Shown piece by piece: positions 34,090-44,485 of a stretch of DNA of 64,000 nucleotides; the first letter of the stretch is position 1; each line of letters starts with the position of its first letter. Source of the DNA: Aliarcobacter sp. (GTDB lineage Bacteria; Campylobacterota; Campylobacteria; Campylobacterales; Arcobacteraceae); NCBI GenBank assembly GCA_028688995.1, contig JAQTXB010000010.1:29948-93947 (forward strand), written 5' to 3'. The notes below the pieces were generated by a model. It was not told the origin of the DNA. It made no database searches and worked only from the letters and a program-made list of their open reading frames with translations. The translations under genes were made by a program, and so were the position numbers.

Positions 34090-35366
34090 TTAAAAAATTT
34101 TTAATAATTGAAGAGTTTATATCAAAAGAGGCGCTAAGTGGTGTTTTACTATTTTTAGCAACAATTGCTGCTGTAATTTGCGCAAACTCTAGTTTTGGAC
34201 AAGAGTATTATAATTTATGGCATATGCCTTTAGGTGTTACTCTTGGAGATAGAACTATTTCTATGTCTTTGACTTATTGGATTAACGATGGTCTTATGGC
34301 TCTGTTTTTCCTAATGGTAGGACTTGAAATAAAAAGAGAGATGGTAATTGGTGAATTATCATCTGTTGCAAAAGCCTCTTTCCCAATTGTTGCAGCCCTT
34401 GGAGGAATGTTAATTCCTGCCTTAATTTATGTAGCATTAAATCCAAATAATTTTATTGGTTTTGGTATTCCAATGGCTACAGATATTGCTTTTGCTTTGG
34501 GAATTTTAATGCTTTTAGGTTCAAGGGTAAATCCTGCATTAAAACTATTTTTAATGGCTTTAGCAGTTGTTGATGACTTGGGTGCTGTTTTAGTTGTTGC
34601 TACTGTTTATACAAGTGAAATAAAAGCTGAGTATTTTTTACATGCTGGAATCGCTTATGGTTTGATTTGGTTTTTAAACTATATTGGTGTTAAAAAAATA
34701 TTACCTTATTTAATTTTAGGTATTTTTTTATGGATTTTTATCCATGAAATTGGAATTCATGCAACAATTGCTGGAGTTTTATTAGCTTTTGCAATTCCAA
34801 TTAGTTCTAAAATTGATGAAAAACAGTTCATAAAAGAAACAAGAGAATCTGTGGATGATTTTGAAAAAAATATAGATGATATTCCTATTTTAAATCATCA
34901 TCAAATTAATGCCCTAGAAAGTATTGCCCATGGATATGACAAAGTTCAAAATCCACTTGTAAAACTAGAACATAATCTTCATGGTTTATCAGCATTTTTT
35001 ATTATGCCTTTATTTGCATTTTCAAATGCGGGAGTTTTTATAGATTTTTCAACAGTATCAGCAAATCTAATGATAGTTTTAGGGGTTGTGTTTGGATTAA
35101 TTTTAGGAAAACCAATTGGTATTTTCGGATTTACATTCCTTGCTACAAAACTAGGAATCATTAAAAAACCAAATGATATTTCTTGGTATGATGTACTTGC
35201 AGTTGGATTCTTAGGTGGTATTGGATTTACTATGTCAATTTTTATTACTCACCTTGCCTTTGCAGATGAAACAATAATTGCAGCAGTTAAACTAGGAGTT
35301 TTTGGAGCTTCATTTACAGCAGCTATTATTGGAGTAATACTTATTTTATTAAAGAAAAAAGCATAA
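34086..35366 (+). CDS. nhaA: Na+/H+ antiporter NhaA
   Basis: A 426-residue inner-membrane antiporter of standard NhaA layout. Landmarks are WINDGLMALFFLMVGLEIKREMV, PMATDIAFALGIL (the TDIAFA unwound helix IV), the paired transport aspartates in AVVDDLGAV, and GGIGFTMSIFI. It exchanges Na+ or Li+ for protons in pH and salt homeostasis. It starts inside the stop codon of the Fur-family gene, so the two are translated together, an unusual pairing. A terminator follows. Confidence 0.95.
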   Translation: MIKKFLIIEEFISKEALSGVLLFLATIAAVICANSSFGQEYYNLWHMPLGVTLGDRTISMSLTYWINDGLMALFFLMVGLEIKREMVIGELSSVAKASFPIVAALGGMLIPALIYVALNPNNFIGFGIPMATDIAFALGILMLLGSRVNPALKLFLMALAVVDDLGAVLVVATVYTSEIKAEYFLHAGIAYGLIWFLNYIGVKKILPYLILGIFLWIFIHEIGIHATIAGVLLAFAIPISSKIDEKQFIKETRESVDDFEKNIDDIPILNHHQINALESIAHGYDKVQNPLVKLEHNLHGLSAFFIMPLFAFSNAGVFIDFSTVSANLMIVLGVVFGLILGKPIGIFGFTFLATKLGIIKKPNDISWYDVLAVGFLGGIGFTMSIFITHLAFADETIIAAVKLGVFGASFTAAIIGVILILLKKKA

Positions 35367-35385
35367 AAACGCTTTTTTCTTTTTT
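35354..35385 (+). terminator. Rho-independent terminator of nhaA
   Basis: The arms GAAAAAAGC and GCTTTTTTC with an 8-base loop are followed by a T-run. The stem overlaps the end of nhaA. Confidence 0.7.
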
Positions 35386-35440
35386 CTAAAATAGCAATTT
35401 TATTCTATTTATTCAAATATTAAATTTGATATAATTTCCC

Positions 35441-36232
35441 ATGACAAAACTACTAAAAAATACTCTTTTTGAAAATGTACACAATCTAAATGAACACTTT
35501 TCAAAACATTACCATGATACCTATACAATAGGAATTACATACAATGGAGTAATAAAAACATACAATTCAAATAGAAGTTTTGATTTTTATAAATATTCAA
35601 TTCGTGTAAATAATCCAAATGAAGTTCATAGTGGAGTTTCACAAGATTGGTCTCACTCAAATTTCTATCCAACTATTGAGCTTTTATGCGATTTATATGA
35701 ACAAATATTTTTTGAAAAAAAAGTTCCATATTTTGAAAACTATATTATAAATGATAAATTTCTATTTTTAAAATTTCACAACTTTTTTGAATCTTTTTTC
35801 AGAAAAGATGAAGATATTATTATTGAATCAAACCTAATTGATGCGTTATCATATTTAATCATAAATTTCACTTCCCACACAAAAATTTATGACAAAATGT
35901 TTGATAATAAAATTGTTTTAAAAAAATCCTTAGAACTTATAAATGATTGTATCGATGAAAATATCAGTCTTGATAAATTAGCAGATAATTGTAATCTAAG
36001 TAAATACCATTTTTTGAGAGTTTTTAAAAAAGAGATGGGCCTAACTCCACACTCGTTTATAATAAATGAGCGATTAAATCGTGCAAATAATCTAATAAAA
36101 AATGGTAGAACAATTAGTGAAGCGAGTTTATTAGTTGGATTTAATGATCAATCTCACTTCACGCGAAATTTTAAGAAATATTTTGGATACACACCTACTC
36201 TACTTCAAAAAAATAGCAATATTATTCTATAA
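35441..36232 (+). CDS. AraC-family transcriptional regulator
   Basis: A 263-residue regulator. The N-terminal half is a cupin-like AraC ligand-binding domain (about 1-150, HYHDTYTIGITYNGVIKTYN). The C-terminal 100 residues hold two helix-turn-helix motifs (LDKLADNCNLSKYHFLRVFKK and EASLLVGFNDQSHFTRNFKK). It lies 54 bases before a DMT-family exporter gene on the same strand, and AraC/EamA pairs of this kind are common, so it may regulate that transporter. The effector is unknown. Confidence 0.88.
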   Translation: MTKLLKNTLFENVHNLNEHFSKHYHDTYTIGITYNGVIKTYNSNRSFDFYKYSIRVNNPNEVHSGVSQDWSHSNFYPTIELLCDLYEQIFFEKKVPYFENYIINDKFLFLKFHNFFESFFRKDEDIIIESNLIDALSYLIINFTSHTKIYDKMFDNKIVLKKSLELINDCIDENISLDKLADNCNLSKYHFLRVFKKEMGLTPHSFIINERLNRANNLIKNGRTISEASLLVGFNDQSHFTRNFKKYFGYTPTLLQKNSNIIL

Positions 36233-36286
36233 ATAATTACACATTTATTATAGAATTCCATCTCAAAAATTACAAAAAGATTTTAA

Positions 36287-37183
36287 ATGACACAAACAAA
36301 TAGAAATATATTTTATTTTATGATGGTTTTAGCAATGGCAGGTTGGGGAGCATCTTGGGTAAATGCTAAAGTATTAAGTGCTTACATAGATGAATATCAA
36401 ATGATGTTTTTACGAAACTTCTTTACTATTATCACTTTAGCCCCTATTTTAGTAATAACTAGAAAATTCTTTTATACAAATATCAAAAGTCTAATTTTGG
36501 CTTTTTTTGCAGCTGTTGTAATGATCGTTTATTTAAAGTTCTATTTTTTGGGTGTTAAATTTGGAACAGCAAGTCTTGGAGGAGCATTAGTTACAACACT
36601 AATTCCCATAAATACTTTTATATTTATGGCTTTGCTTTTTGGTAAAAAAATCCTAAAAAAAGATATTTTTGCACTAATACTTGGAGTAATTGGAGTTTTA
36701 ACTATTTTAAATATCTGGTCTTTTTCACCTGAGCAAATATTTACAAAACACAACTCATATTTTTTGATAGCCTCTGTTTTATGGCCAATATTTACAATCA
36801 TTAGTTCAAAATCAACAAAAACTTCACCTTTAGTTTTTTCATTTTACATGTATGTTTTTATGACTATTTTACTTTTGATTTTTTTTGTTGAACCTACAAA
36901 AATGCCTTATGCAAGTTTTGATTGGATTTTTTGGGCAAATATTTTATGTGTGGCAGTTGTTTCAACAACTTTTTCAACTTCAATTTATTTTATTGGAATT
37001 GAAAAATTAGGAACAAATGAAGTTAGTTCTTTTATTTTTTTAGTACCATTTTTTGCAATAAGCTTGAGTATAATTTTTCTAAAAGAAGAGGTAAATATTT
37101 CAATAATTTTAGGAACAATTTTGACTTTAATTGCTGTGAAAATATTAAACAATATTAAGATATTTAGAACTTTAAAAAAGTAG
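36287..37183 (+). CDS. EamA/DMT-superfamily transporter
   Basis: A 298-residue membrane protein with about ten hydrophobic helices forming the duplicated EamA pattern. The first repeat starts MVLAMAGWGASWVNAKVL and the second SYFLIASVLWPIFTIISS. The usual role is export of metabolites or amino acids. The substrate is unknown, but the adjacent AraC-type gene suggests inducible expression. Confidence 0.87.
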   Translation: MTQTNRNIFYFMMVLAMAGWGASWVNAKVLSAYIDEYQMMFLRNFFTIITLAPILVITRKFFYTNIKSLILAFFAAVVMIVYLKFYFLGVKFGTASLGGALVTTLIPINTFIFMALLFGKKILKKDIFALILGVIGVLTILNIWSFSPEQIFTKHNSYFLIASVLWPIFTIISSKSTKTSPLVFSFYMYVFMTILLLIFFVEPTKMPYASFDWIFWANILCVAVVSTTFSTSIYFIGIEKLGTNEVSSFIFLVPFFAISLSIIFLKEEVNISIILGTILTLIAVKILNNIKIFRTLKK

Positions 37184-37202
37184 TTTTTTAGACTACTTTT
37201 TT
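37174..37202. terminator. Bidirectional terminator between DMT transporter and SDR genes
   Basis: The perfect 10-base arms AAAAAAGTAG and CTACTTTTTT with a 9-base loop lie in the 35-base gap between convergent genes. Confidence 0.75.
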
Positions 37203-37218
37203 AAATATAAAGATAAAT

Positions 37219-37923
37219 TTATCTAGGATATGAACAATTATTAATATCTAAACAAATTCCATTTATATACTCTGGACAATCTGTTGCTAGCCAAACGATT
37301 GCTTTTGCAACTTCTTCAGCAGTTGCAAATCTTCCAGTTGCTACTGTTTTTTTGAATTCTGCTTTTCTCTCTTCAGAATTATCTTTTTGCATATCAGTTT
37401 CAGTTGGACTTGGAGCAACACAATTTACTGTAATTCCATAAGCTCCTAACATTTTTCCATAGATTTTTGTAGCATTAATTAGCCCAGCTTTTGCAATTCC
37501 ATACCAAACATCAGGATGTCCAATTTGTCCAGCAATTGAGGCTGTATTTACAATTCTGCCATATTTTTGTTTTTTCATATGCTCAGAAAAAATATTCATT
37601 AATTCAACTGGTGTATATAAATCCACATTCATAATATGATCACGTGCTTCTTTTGGGTAATTATTATAGGTATATTTTGGTTGCATATATCCAGCATTGT
37701 TTATTAAAATATCTATATTTCCCACTTCTTTTGCAAGTGCCGGTAAACCATCTACATCTGATAAATCATATTCAATGGCTGTTACATTTTTTACTCCTAC
37801 TATTGGACAAGTATCAAAATCACGAGCCACAATAATAACTTCATATCCAAACTCTAACATAGCTCTTGAAACTGCTAATCCAATTCCTTTATTTCCACCT
37901 GTTATTAATACTCTTTTTGACAT
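37219..37923 (-). CDS. Short-chain dehydrogenase/reductase
   Basis: A 234-residue classical SDR. The Rossmann motif is TGGNKGIG (about 8-15), the structural motif NNAG (INNAGYM), and the catalytic Ser/Tyr/Lys lie in NTASIAGQIGHPDVWYGIAKAG (YxxxK). It reduces or oxidises an unidentified carbonyl or alcohol with NAD(P)H. GGAG precedes the ATG. It has no operon partner. Confidence 0.9.
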   Translation of the reverse strand: MSKRVLITGGNKGIGLAVSRAMLEFGYEVIIVARDFDTCPIVGVKNVTAIEYDLSDVDGLPALAKEVGNIDILINNAGYMQPKYTYNNYPKEARDHIMNVDLYTPVELMNIFSEHMKKQKYGRIVNTASIAGQIGHPDVWYGIAKAGLINATKIYGKMLGAYGITVNCVAPSPTETDMQKDNSEERKAEFKKTVATGRFATAEEVAKAIVWLATDCPEYINGICLDINNCSYPR

Positions 37924-38030
37924 TATTTTTCTCCATCTTTTAATGCTTAATTATATATGTTCATTGATTTTAATCATCTTAATATTATATATTTATGCTA
38001 GAATTGGCCACATAAAAGAATAGAGGGTAT

Positions 38031-39953
38031 ATGATTTACAAAAATGAAAAACAATTATTAAATATTATTAAATTTACTCCACCTATATTTATCATAACAA
38101 TTTCTATCATTATTACTTTTTTATTATCATTAGATAAACAAAATGAACTTGAAAAAGAGAAAATTTCTATTAAAAATAAATATATAAAAGAAAATAAAGA
38201 ATTAATTATGAATGATGTAGAAAATTTATATGATTTTATTCTTAAAACACAAGCAAAAACTGAAGAAAGACTCAAAGAAAATATCAAAAATAGAGTTTAT
38301 GAAGCTCAAACAATTGTAATGACCATCTATAATGAAAATAAAGATAAAAAAAGCAAAGATGAAATAAAAACTATGATAAAAGATGCTTTAGTTAATATTC
38401 GATTTAATGAAGGAAGAGGATATTTCTTTATCTACTCATTTGATTATGAATGTATTTTATTACCAATTAATAGAAAATTAGAAGGAAGTAGTTTTTACAA
38501 TTTTCAAGATTATAAAGGAAAATATTTAACAAGAGATATTATTACCCAACTAAAAAAAGAGAAAGAAGGATTTCAGAATTGGTATTATGCAAAGCCCAAT
38601 GATTTAACAACTGATTATAAAAAAATTGGATTTAATATCTATTTTGAACCTTATGATTGGTTTATAGGAACTGGTGAATATGTTATTGATTATGAAAATA
38701 CCGTAAAAGCAGAAGTATTAGAATATATTTCAAGACTTGTACCAAATAAAGAAAACTATTTTTTTGTTCTTGATTATAATAAAAAGACACTATTTCATGT
38801 AATAGATGATTTAATTAATAAACCTGCACATAATGTGCCAAATGTAGAAAACAATCATGTTTTTGATGAAATGCTTTCAATTGCAAAAGAGGGATCTAGT
38901 TTTTTAACATATAATTATAAACCAAATGACAAACTTTTAACAAAAACGAGTTATATAAAAGGTTTACAAAATTGGGGTTGGATTATAGGAAAGGGTTTTT
39001 ATCATGATAATATAAACGTAATTATTAAAAATAATACTAATGAACTAAATAAAAAATTCCATACAAAAGTTTTAAATATAATATCAATTGCAATAATTCT
39101 TACTATCATATTATTGATAATTTCAATTTACATTTCAAAACTACTAGAGAAAAAATTCACAAACTACAAAAAAGAAATTGATAACTATATTGATAAAAAT
39201 ACCGAACAACAACATATTTTATCTCAACAATCAAAAATGGCAGCTATGGGAGAAATGTTAGGAAATATTGCTCACCAATGGAGACAACCTCTTTCTGTTA
39301 TAACTACAGTTGCTACTGGAATGAAATTACAAAAAGAATTTGATTCCCTTGATGATGTAACCTTTGAAAAATCTATTGACAACATTACTAATTCCGCTTT
39401 ATATTTATCTGATACTATTGAAGATTTTAGAAACTTCTTTAGAACTGACAAAGAGGAAACTGTTTTTTATATAGAAAATGTTTTTGAAAAAGTTTTTAAA
39501 TTAACTAATGCTCAATTTAAAAACCACGAAATTATTTTTATAAAAAATATAAATGATTTTAAACTATTTGGTTTTGAAAATGAGTTTATTCAAGCTTTAA
39601 TTAATATTTTAAATAATGCAAAAGATGCTTTAGAAACTATTGATAATCCAAGATTAATTTTTATTTCAACTTACGAAGAAAATAATAAAGCCATCATCAA
39701 AATAACAGACAATGCAGGTGGAATTGACGAAGAGATTATAGACAAAATTTGTGAGCCTTATTTTACAACAAAACATCAAGCAAAAGGAACGGGAATTGGT
39801 CTTTATATGACCGAAGAAATTATTGTAAAACACATGAATGGAACTTTAGTATTTAAAAATGTTGATATTATTTATGAAAACCAAAGTTACAAAGGTGCGG
39901 AAATTACTATAAAATTAGCTTTTAAACAACAGGAGGAAGCTACTAAACTGTAA
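38031..39953 (+). CDS. Cache-domain sensor histidine kinase, copy 1
   Basis: A 640-residue membrane kinase. Between helices at about 15-35 and 345-368 is a periplasmic Cache-type region (about 40-340, RGYFFIYSFDYECILLPINR and EPYDWFIGTGEYV are typical). The kinase core starts with [16 protein letters not shown] and includes NILNNAKDALE and GTGIGLYM. No response regulator is adjacent. The DNA from 39181 to 39910 is almost identical to the next gene, while the sensor halves have diverged, implying recent gene conversion or duplication with different ligands. Confidence 0.92.
   Translation: MIYKNEKQLLNIIKFTPPIFIITISIIITFLLSLDKQNELEKEKISIKNKYIKENKELIMNDVENLYDFILKTQAKTEERLKENIKNRVYEAQTIVMTIYNENKDKKSKDEIKTMIKDALVNIRFNEGRGYFFIYSFDYECILLPINRKLEGSSFYNFQDYKGKYLTRDIITQLKKEKEGFQNWYYAKPNDLTTDYKKIGFNIYFEPYDWFIGTGEYVIDYENTVKAEVLEYISRLVPNKENYFFVLDYNKKTLFHVIDDLINKPAHNVPNVENNHVFDEMLSIAKEGSSFLTYNYKPNDKLLTKTSYIKGLQNWGWIIGKGFYHDNINVIIKNNTNELNKKFHTKVLNIISIAIILTIILLIISIYISKLLEKKFTNYKKEIDNYIDKNTEQQHILSQQSKMAAMGEMLGNIAHQWRQPLSVITTVATGMKLQKEFDSLDDVTFEKSIDNITNSALYLSDTIEDFRNFFRTDKEETVFYIENVFEKVFKLTNAQFKNHEIIFIKNINDFKLFGFENEFIQALINILNNAKDALETIDNPRLIFISTYEENNKAIIKITDNAGGIDEEIIDKICEPYFTTKHQAKGTGIGLYMTEEIIVKHMNGTLVFKNVDIIYENQSYKGAEITIKLAFKQQEEATKL
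39181..39910 (+). repeat. Near-identical kinase-core repeat, copy 1
   Basis: About 730 bases match 41214-41943 with two differences that I could see (Ser/Ala before the His box and Ile/Val near the end). The offset is a constant 2033 bases. Flanking sequence diverges sharply on both sides. Confidence 0.9.
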
Positions 39954-40054
39954 ATAACAATTTAAATAATCCAAAATATTTATATTAATTTTTCATCATC
40001 TTAATAGAATTTATTTTATGATAAAATCAATTATTACAAAAGAATTGAGACTAA

Positions 40055-41968
40055 ATGATTTACAAAAATGAAAAACAATTATTAAATATTATTAAATTTA
40101 CTCCTCCTATATTTATTATCACTATTTCAATTATTATTACTTTTTTATTATTTCTAGAAAAACAAGATGAACTTAAAAAAGAGAAAATTTCTATACAAAA
40201 TACTTATATTAAAGAAAATAAAGAATTAGTTCAAAAAGATGTTCAAAATCTTTATGATTTCATTGTAAAAACTCAAGAAACAACAGAAGAAAAATTAAAA
40301 GATTCTATAAAAGAGAGAGTTAACGAAGCAAATAACATAGCCATGAGAATCTATAATGAAAACAAAGATAGCAAAACTAAAGATGAAATAATAAAAATGA
40401 TTAAAGATGCTATTGTTGATATTAGATTCAATGATGGCAGAGGTTATATTTTTATTTATACCTTTGACTATGAATGTATTTTATTACCTATAAACAGAGT
40501 TAATGAAGGGCAAAGTGTTTATAATTTTCAAGACTCAAATGGTATGTATTTAGGAAGAGAAATTGTTAATAGTTTAAAGAATAAAGATGAAGCTTTTTTA
40601 ACTTGGTATTATCCTAAACCAAATGAATTAAACTCTTCATATAAAAAAATTGGTTTTAATATTCATTTTAAACCCTATGACTGGTTTATTGGAACTGGTG
40701 AATATTTTGTTGATTTTGAAGATAGTGTAAAAAAGAGTGTTTTAGAGTATATCTCGAAATTTAAAACAAATAAAAATGACTACTTTTTTATTCTAGATTA
40801 CGATAATAAAGAGGGTTTATTTAAAAGAGTTGATGGAACAGAAGAGCACACTTTTGTAGAATTAACAAAACCTAAAGATAAAAATTTATTTAATAATATA
40901 GTAAAAGCTGCAAAAAACAATAAAGAGTTCATCTCGTATAACTACGAATATGATGAAAGCAATAACATTTTAACAAAAACGAGTTATATAAAAGATTTAC
41001 CAAATTGGAAATGGGTTATTGCAAAAGGTTTTTATCATAGTTATGTAAATGATATTATTAAAAATAAAACAGATGAATTAAATAATAACTTTGAAAAAAA
41101 GATTATGACTATTTTTTCTATTGCTGTAATTTTAACTGTTTTATTATTGATTTTTTCAATTTACATTTCAAAACTACTTGAAAAGAAATTTGCAAATTAT
41201 AAAAGAGAAATTAATAACTATATTGATAAAAATACCGAACAACAACATATTTTATCTCAACAAGCAAAAATGGCAGCTATGGGAGAAATGTTAGGAAATA
41301 TTGCTCACCAATGGAGACAACCTCTTTCTGTTATAACTACAGTTGCTACTGGAATGAAATTACAAAAAGAATTTGATTCCCTTGATGATGTAACCTTTGA
41401 AAAATCTATTGACAACATTACTAATTCCGCTTTATATTTATCTGATACTATTGAAGATTTTAGAAACTTCTTTAGAACTGACAAAGAGGAAACTGTTTTT
41501 TATATAGAAAATGTTTTTGAAAAAGTTTTTAAATTAACTAATGCTCAATTTAAAAACCACGAAATTATTTTTATAAAAAATATAAATGATTTTAAACTAT
41601 TTGGTTTTGAAAATGAGTTTATTCAAGCTTTAATTAATATTTTAAATAATGCAAAAGATGCTTTAGAAACTATTGATAATCCAAGATTAATTTTTATTTC
41701 AACTTACGAAGAAAATAATAAAGCCATCATCAAAATAACAGACAATGCAGGTGGAATTGACGAAGAGATTATAGACAAAATTTGTGAGCCTTATTTTACA
41801 ACAAAACATCAAGCAAAAGGAACGGGAATTGGTCTTTATATGACCGAAGAAATTATTGTAAAACACATGAATGGAACTTTAGTATTTAAAAATGTTGATG
41901 TTATTTATGAAAACCAAAGTTACAAAGGTGCGGAAATTACTATTGAACTTCCTATTAAAACCACTTAA
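40055..41968 (+). CDS. Cache-domain sensor histidine kinase, copy 2
   Basis: A 637-residue paralogue of the preceding kinase. The first 30 or so residues (MIYKNEKQLLNIIKF) and the whole kinase core from about residue 388 are nearly identical to copy 1. The Cache sensor between them differs at many positions and carries an insertion (NKEGLFKRVDGTEEHTFV). The two kinases could therefore phosphorylate the same regulator in response to different signals. The 3' end overlaps the convergent cobA gene by 14 bases. Confidence 0.92.
   Translation: MIYKNEKQLLNIIKFTPPIFIITISIIITFLLFLEKQDELKKEKISIQNTYIKENKELVQKDVQNLYDFIVKTQETTEEKLKDSIKERVNEANNIAMRIYNENKDSKTKDEIIKMIKDAIVDIRFNDGRGYIFIYTFDYECILLPINRVNEGQSVYNFQDSNGMYLGREIVNSLKNKDEAFLTWYYPKPNELNSSYKKIGFNIHFKPYDWFIGTGEYFVDFEDSVKKSVLEYISKFKTNKNDYFFILDYDNKEGLFKRVDGTEEHTFVELTKPKDKNLFNNIVKAAKNNKEFISYNYEYDESNNILTKTSYIKDLPNWKWVIAKGFYHSYVNDIIKNKTDELNNNFEKKIMTIFSIAVILTVLLLIFSIYISKLLEKKFANYKREINNYIDKNTEQQHILSQQAKMAAMGEMLGNIAHQWRQPLSVITTVATGMKLQKEFDSLDDVTFEKSIDNITNSALYLSDTIEDFRNFFRTDKEETVFYIENVFEKVFKLTNAQFKNHEIIFIKNINDFKLFGFENEFIQALINILNNAKDALETIDNPRLIFISTYEENNKAIIKITDNAGGIDEEIIDKICEPYFTTKHQAKGTGIGLYMTEEIIVKHMNGTLVFKNVDVIYENQSYKGAEITIELPIKTT
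41214..41943 (+). repeat. Near-identical kinase-core repeat, copy 2
   Basis: The partner of the repeat at 39181-39910, in direct orientation. It begins just after the second transmembrane helix and ends about 25 bases before the stop codon. Confidence 0.9.
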
Positions 41969-42683
41969 TCTGCTCACGTAAATTGACAACTTCACCAATA
42001 ACAATCATAGCTGGAGTTTCTAAACCAATTGATTTTTCAACAATATTCTCTAAAGTTCCAACTACTACTTTTTGCTCTTTTGTTGTTCCTTTTGAAATAA
42101 CTGCACATGGGTAATCTTTTCTTTTTCCTAGAGAGATTAATTTTGAAGAAATTAATTCGATATTATGGTATCCCATTAAAAAAACAATTGTTTCTTCATT
42201 TAAAAAACTCTCCCATTCTATTTGAGATATTTTCTTTTTTGGATTTTCATGTCCAGTTACTACTCTAAAAGATGTTGTTATTCCTCTATGGGTTACTGGA
42301 ATCCCAGCATATGCTGGAACTGCTATTGCTGAAGTTATTCCTGGAATGATTTCAAATTTAATATTTCTATCAAACAAGTAAAGAGCTTCTTCACCACCTC
42401 TTCCAAAAACAAAAGGATCACCACCTTTTAATCTTACTACATTTTCATATTTTAAAGATGCTTGATAGATTAATTCATTTATCTCATCTTGAGGAAGAGT
42501 ATGTTTTTTATCTTCTTTACCAACATAGATTAAATCACAAGATGGTTTTACCATTTCTAGAATTTCTGGGTTTACTAATCTATCATAGATTAGAACATCT
42601 GCATTTTGTATTACTCGAACTGCTTTTAATGTTAGCAGTTCTACATCTCCTGGTCCTGCGCCTGTTAGGTATACTTTTGGCAT
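41955..42683 (-). CDS. cobA: Uroporphyrinogen-III C-methyltransferase (SUMT)
   Basis: A 242-residue SAM-dependent methyltransferase with the family motifs VYLTGAGPGDVELLTLKA (about 4-21), LKGGDPFVFGRGGEE and PGITSAIAVPAYAGIPVTHRG. It converts uroporphyrinogen III to precorrin-2, the first step to siroheme. Siroheme is the cofactor of the NirB nitrite reductase at the right edge and of sulfite reductases. The length fits a stand-alone SUMT rather than a CysG fusion. It lies 15 bases after a chemoreceptor in what looks like the nitrate-uptake operon. Confidence 0.93.
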   Translation of the reverse strand: MPKVYLTGAGPGDVELLTLKAVRVIQNADVLIYDRLVNPEILEMVKPSCDLIYVGKEDKKHTLPQDEINELIYQASLKYENVVRLKGGDPFVFGRGGEEALYLFDRNIKFEIIPGITSAIAVPAYAGIPVTHRGITTSFRVVTGHENPKKKISQIEWESFLNEETIVFLMGYHNIELISSKLISLGKRKDYPCAVISKGTTKEQKVVVGTLENIVEKSIGLETPAMIVIGEVVNLREQIKWF

Positions 42684-42698
42684 TTTATTTCTCTTTTC

Positions 42699-44483
42699 TT
42701 ATTTTTTCATTGAATTTAATTGACTAAATACTTCATCTAATATATTCTCTATATTTGTTGAATAAGCTAATATATTTTTTTCATCTCTTTGTTTTATTGC
42801 TACTCCATAAGATAATAAATCACTATCAAGTTGAATAGTTTTTTCTATTATTTTTGACAAATATGAAGAACTATTTTTATCACTATTCTCATATTTTTTT
42901 ATAAATGAATTTATATTTCTTCTATTTTCAACATCTATATCTATATCTTTACTATTATTGTTTACTTGATTTAAAATAGCTTGTTTATATTTTGTATAAT
43001 CTATTTTTACATTATTTAGTTCTTGAACTAAATCAAAATCAGATATTCTATTTTCCACAGCTTTGTCATAATTATTTAAAGATGCTGCTTTTATCATACT
43101 AATTGCCACTTCATTTGTTTGAGTAGCAAGCTCTTTTGTTTTAGTTGCCATATTTGCATTTTCTTGAGTTATATGGTCTAGTCTATTCATTGTTTCACTT
43201 ATTTGTGAAATATTTTGCATTTGAATCTCATTTGATTTGGCAACATCTTCAATAATTACTGTATTTTCTTGAATCATTGAAGCTAGTTTTTCAAAACTAT
43301 TTTTCATATCTTGAGAATAATTTTTACCATCTATTGATTTCTGACTTGCAACTTCAACTAAATTTTTTATCTGTTTTGCTGCATCTGCACTTCTATTTGC
43401 AAGATTTCGAACTTCTGCTGCAACCACGGCGAATCCTTTTCCTGCTTCTCCAGCAGTTGCAGCTTCAACTGCTGCATTTAAAGATAAAATATTTGTTTGA
43501 AAGGCAATTTGGTCGATTATTGTAATTGCTTCTTGAATTGCACTTGTTGAATCGTTTATTTCAAGCATTGATTTTTCAGTATTTTCAACTAATTTAATTC
43601 CTTCATTTGCATAGTTTTTAGTTTTTGTAGCAATTTCTAACATATTTTTAGCTTTTATAGAAGTATCAGCAATATTTGATGTAATCTCAGCAACTGCTGC
43701 ACTTGTCTCTTCTAGTGATGCTGCTTGATTAATAGTTGCATTGTGTAAACTGCTCACTAATGATAAAAGATGATTAGATTTTTCATCTAACACATATCCA
43801 TTTTTATTTATCATTGCTAAAAATTCAGATACATTTGTTCCTATCATATTTAAACATCTTAAAAGTGTATTTACAATTGCTCCAATATCACTTTTATCTG
43901 CTTTTATCTCAAAATTTCCATTTGCATAACTAAGTGATGTTATAAAAGAATTAACAATATTTTCCCTTAAAGAGTCAATCATATGATTAAAATTATCTTT
44001 TAATTCATTGATATAAACATTATTTGCTTCACCATTTATTCTATAAACTAAAAAACCTTTTCCAATCATTTTTGATACAAATTTTGCTTCATTAATCACT
44101 TCATTATCAATTGCTAAACCATCTTTTATTTTTTGTATATTATCATTTAACTCTTTTGCCATATCACCTAAATGGTCATTTGAATTTAAATCAATCATAT
44201 CAAGATTTTTTTCAGTTGAAGTAAGATAGTTAAAAAATCGGCTAAGTCCAGATTTAATAGTAATTATTGAATTATTAATATTATTTGAAATAGCTACAAA
44301 CAAAAAAATTGTAATAAAAATAATAAACAGTATAAAAGCTATTGTAAAAGTTGAATTATTAGAATTATTTACTAATATCTCATTTAAATAAAGTATTGAA
44401 ATTAGTAAAAAACCAAAAAAAGGAAATGTTATTAGAAATATTAATTTCACTTTTAAACTAACGTTATCCAATAAACTTTTCAT
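42699..44483 (-). CDS. Chemoreceptor within nitrate-uptake operon
   Basis: A 594-residue methyl-accepting protein. Two N-terminal membrane helices (about 12-32 and 42-65) have almost no periplasmic loop, so sensing is cytoplasmic or through partners. The signalling hairpin ([20 protein letters not shown]) is intact. A roughly 100-residue tail follows ([15 protein letters not shown] ... LDSDLLSYG), which could be a degenerate CZB-like domain lacking the zinc His/Cys; that assignment is weak. AAAAGGA precedes the ATG. It starts 2 bases after the EAL gene's stop, so the two are likely coupled. Confidence 0.85.
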   Translation of the reverse strand: MKSLLDNVSLKVKLIFLITFPFFGFLLISILYLNEILVNNSNNSTFTIAFILFIIFITIFLFVAISNNINNSIITIKSGLSRFFNYLTSTEKNLDMIDLNSNDHLGDMAKELNDNIQKIKDGLAIDNEVINEAKFVSKMIGKGFLVYRINGEANNVYINELKDNFNHMIDSLRENIVNSFITSLSYANGNFEIKADKSDIGAIVNTLLRCLNMIGTNVSEFLAMINKNGYVLDEKSNHLLSLVSSLHNATINQAASLEETSAAVAEITSNIADTSIKAKNMLEIATKTKNYANEGIKLVENTEKSMLEINDSTSAIQEAITIIDQIAFQTNILSLNAAVEAATAGEAGKGFAVVAAEVRNLANRSADAAKQIKNLVEVASQKSIDGKNYSQDMKNSFEKLASMIQENTVIIEDVAKSNEIQMQNISQISETMNRLDHITQENANMATKTKELATQTNEVAISMIKAASLNNYDKAVENRISDFDLVQELNNVKIDYTKYKQAILNQVNNNSKDIDIDVENRRNINSFIKKYENSDKNSSSYLSKIIEKTIQLDSDLLSYGVAIKQRDEKNILAYSTNIENILDEVFSQLNSMKK

Positions 44484-44485
44484 TG

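Noticed and set aside
9707-44483. Repeated DNA among the four chemoreceptor genes as recent duplications
   Set aside because: Similarity is confined to the universally conserved signalling hairpin and is not near-identical in DNA, so it reflects protein constraint.
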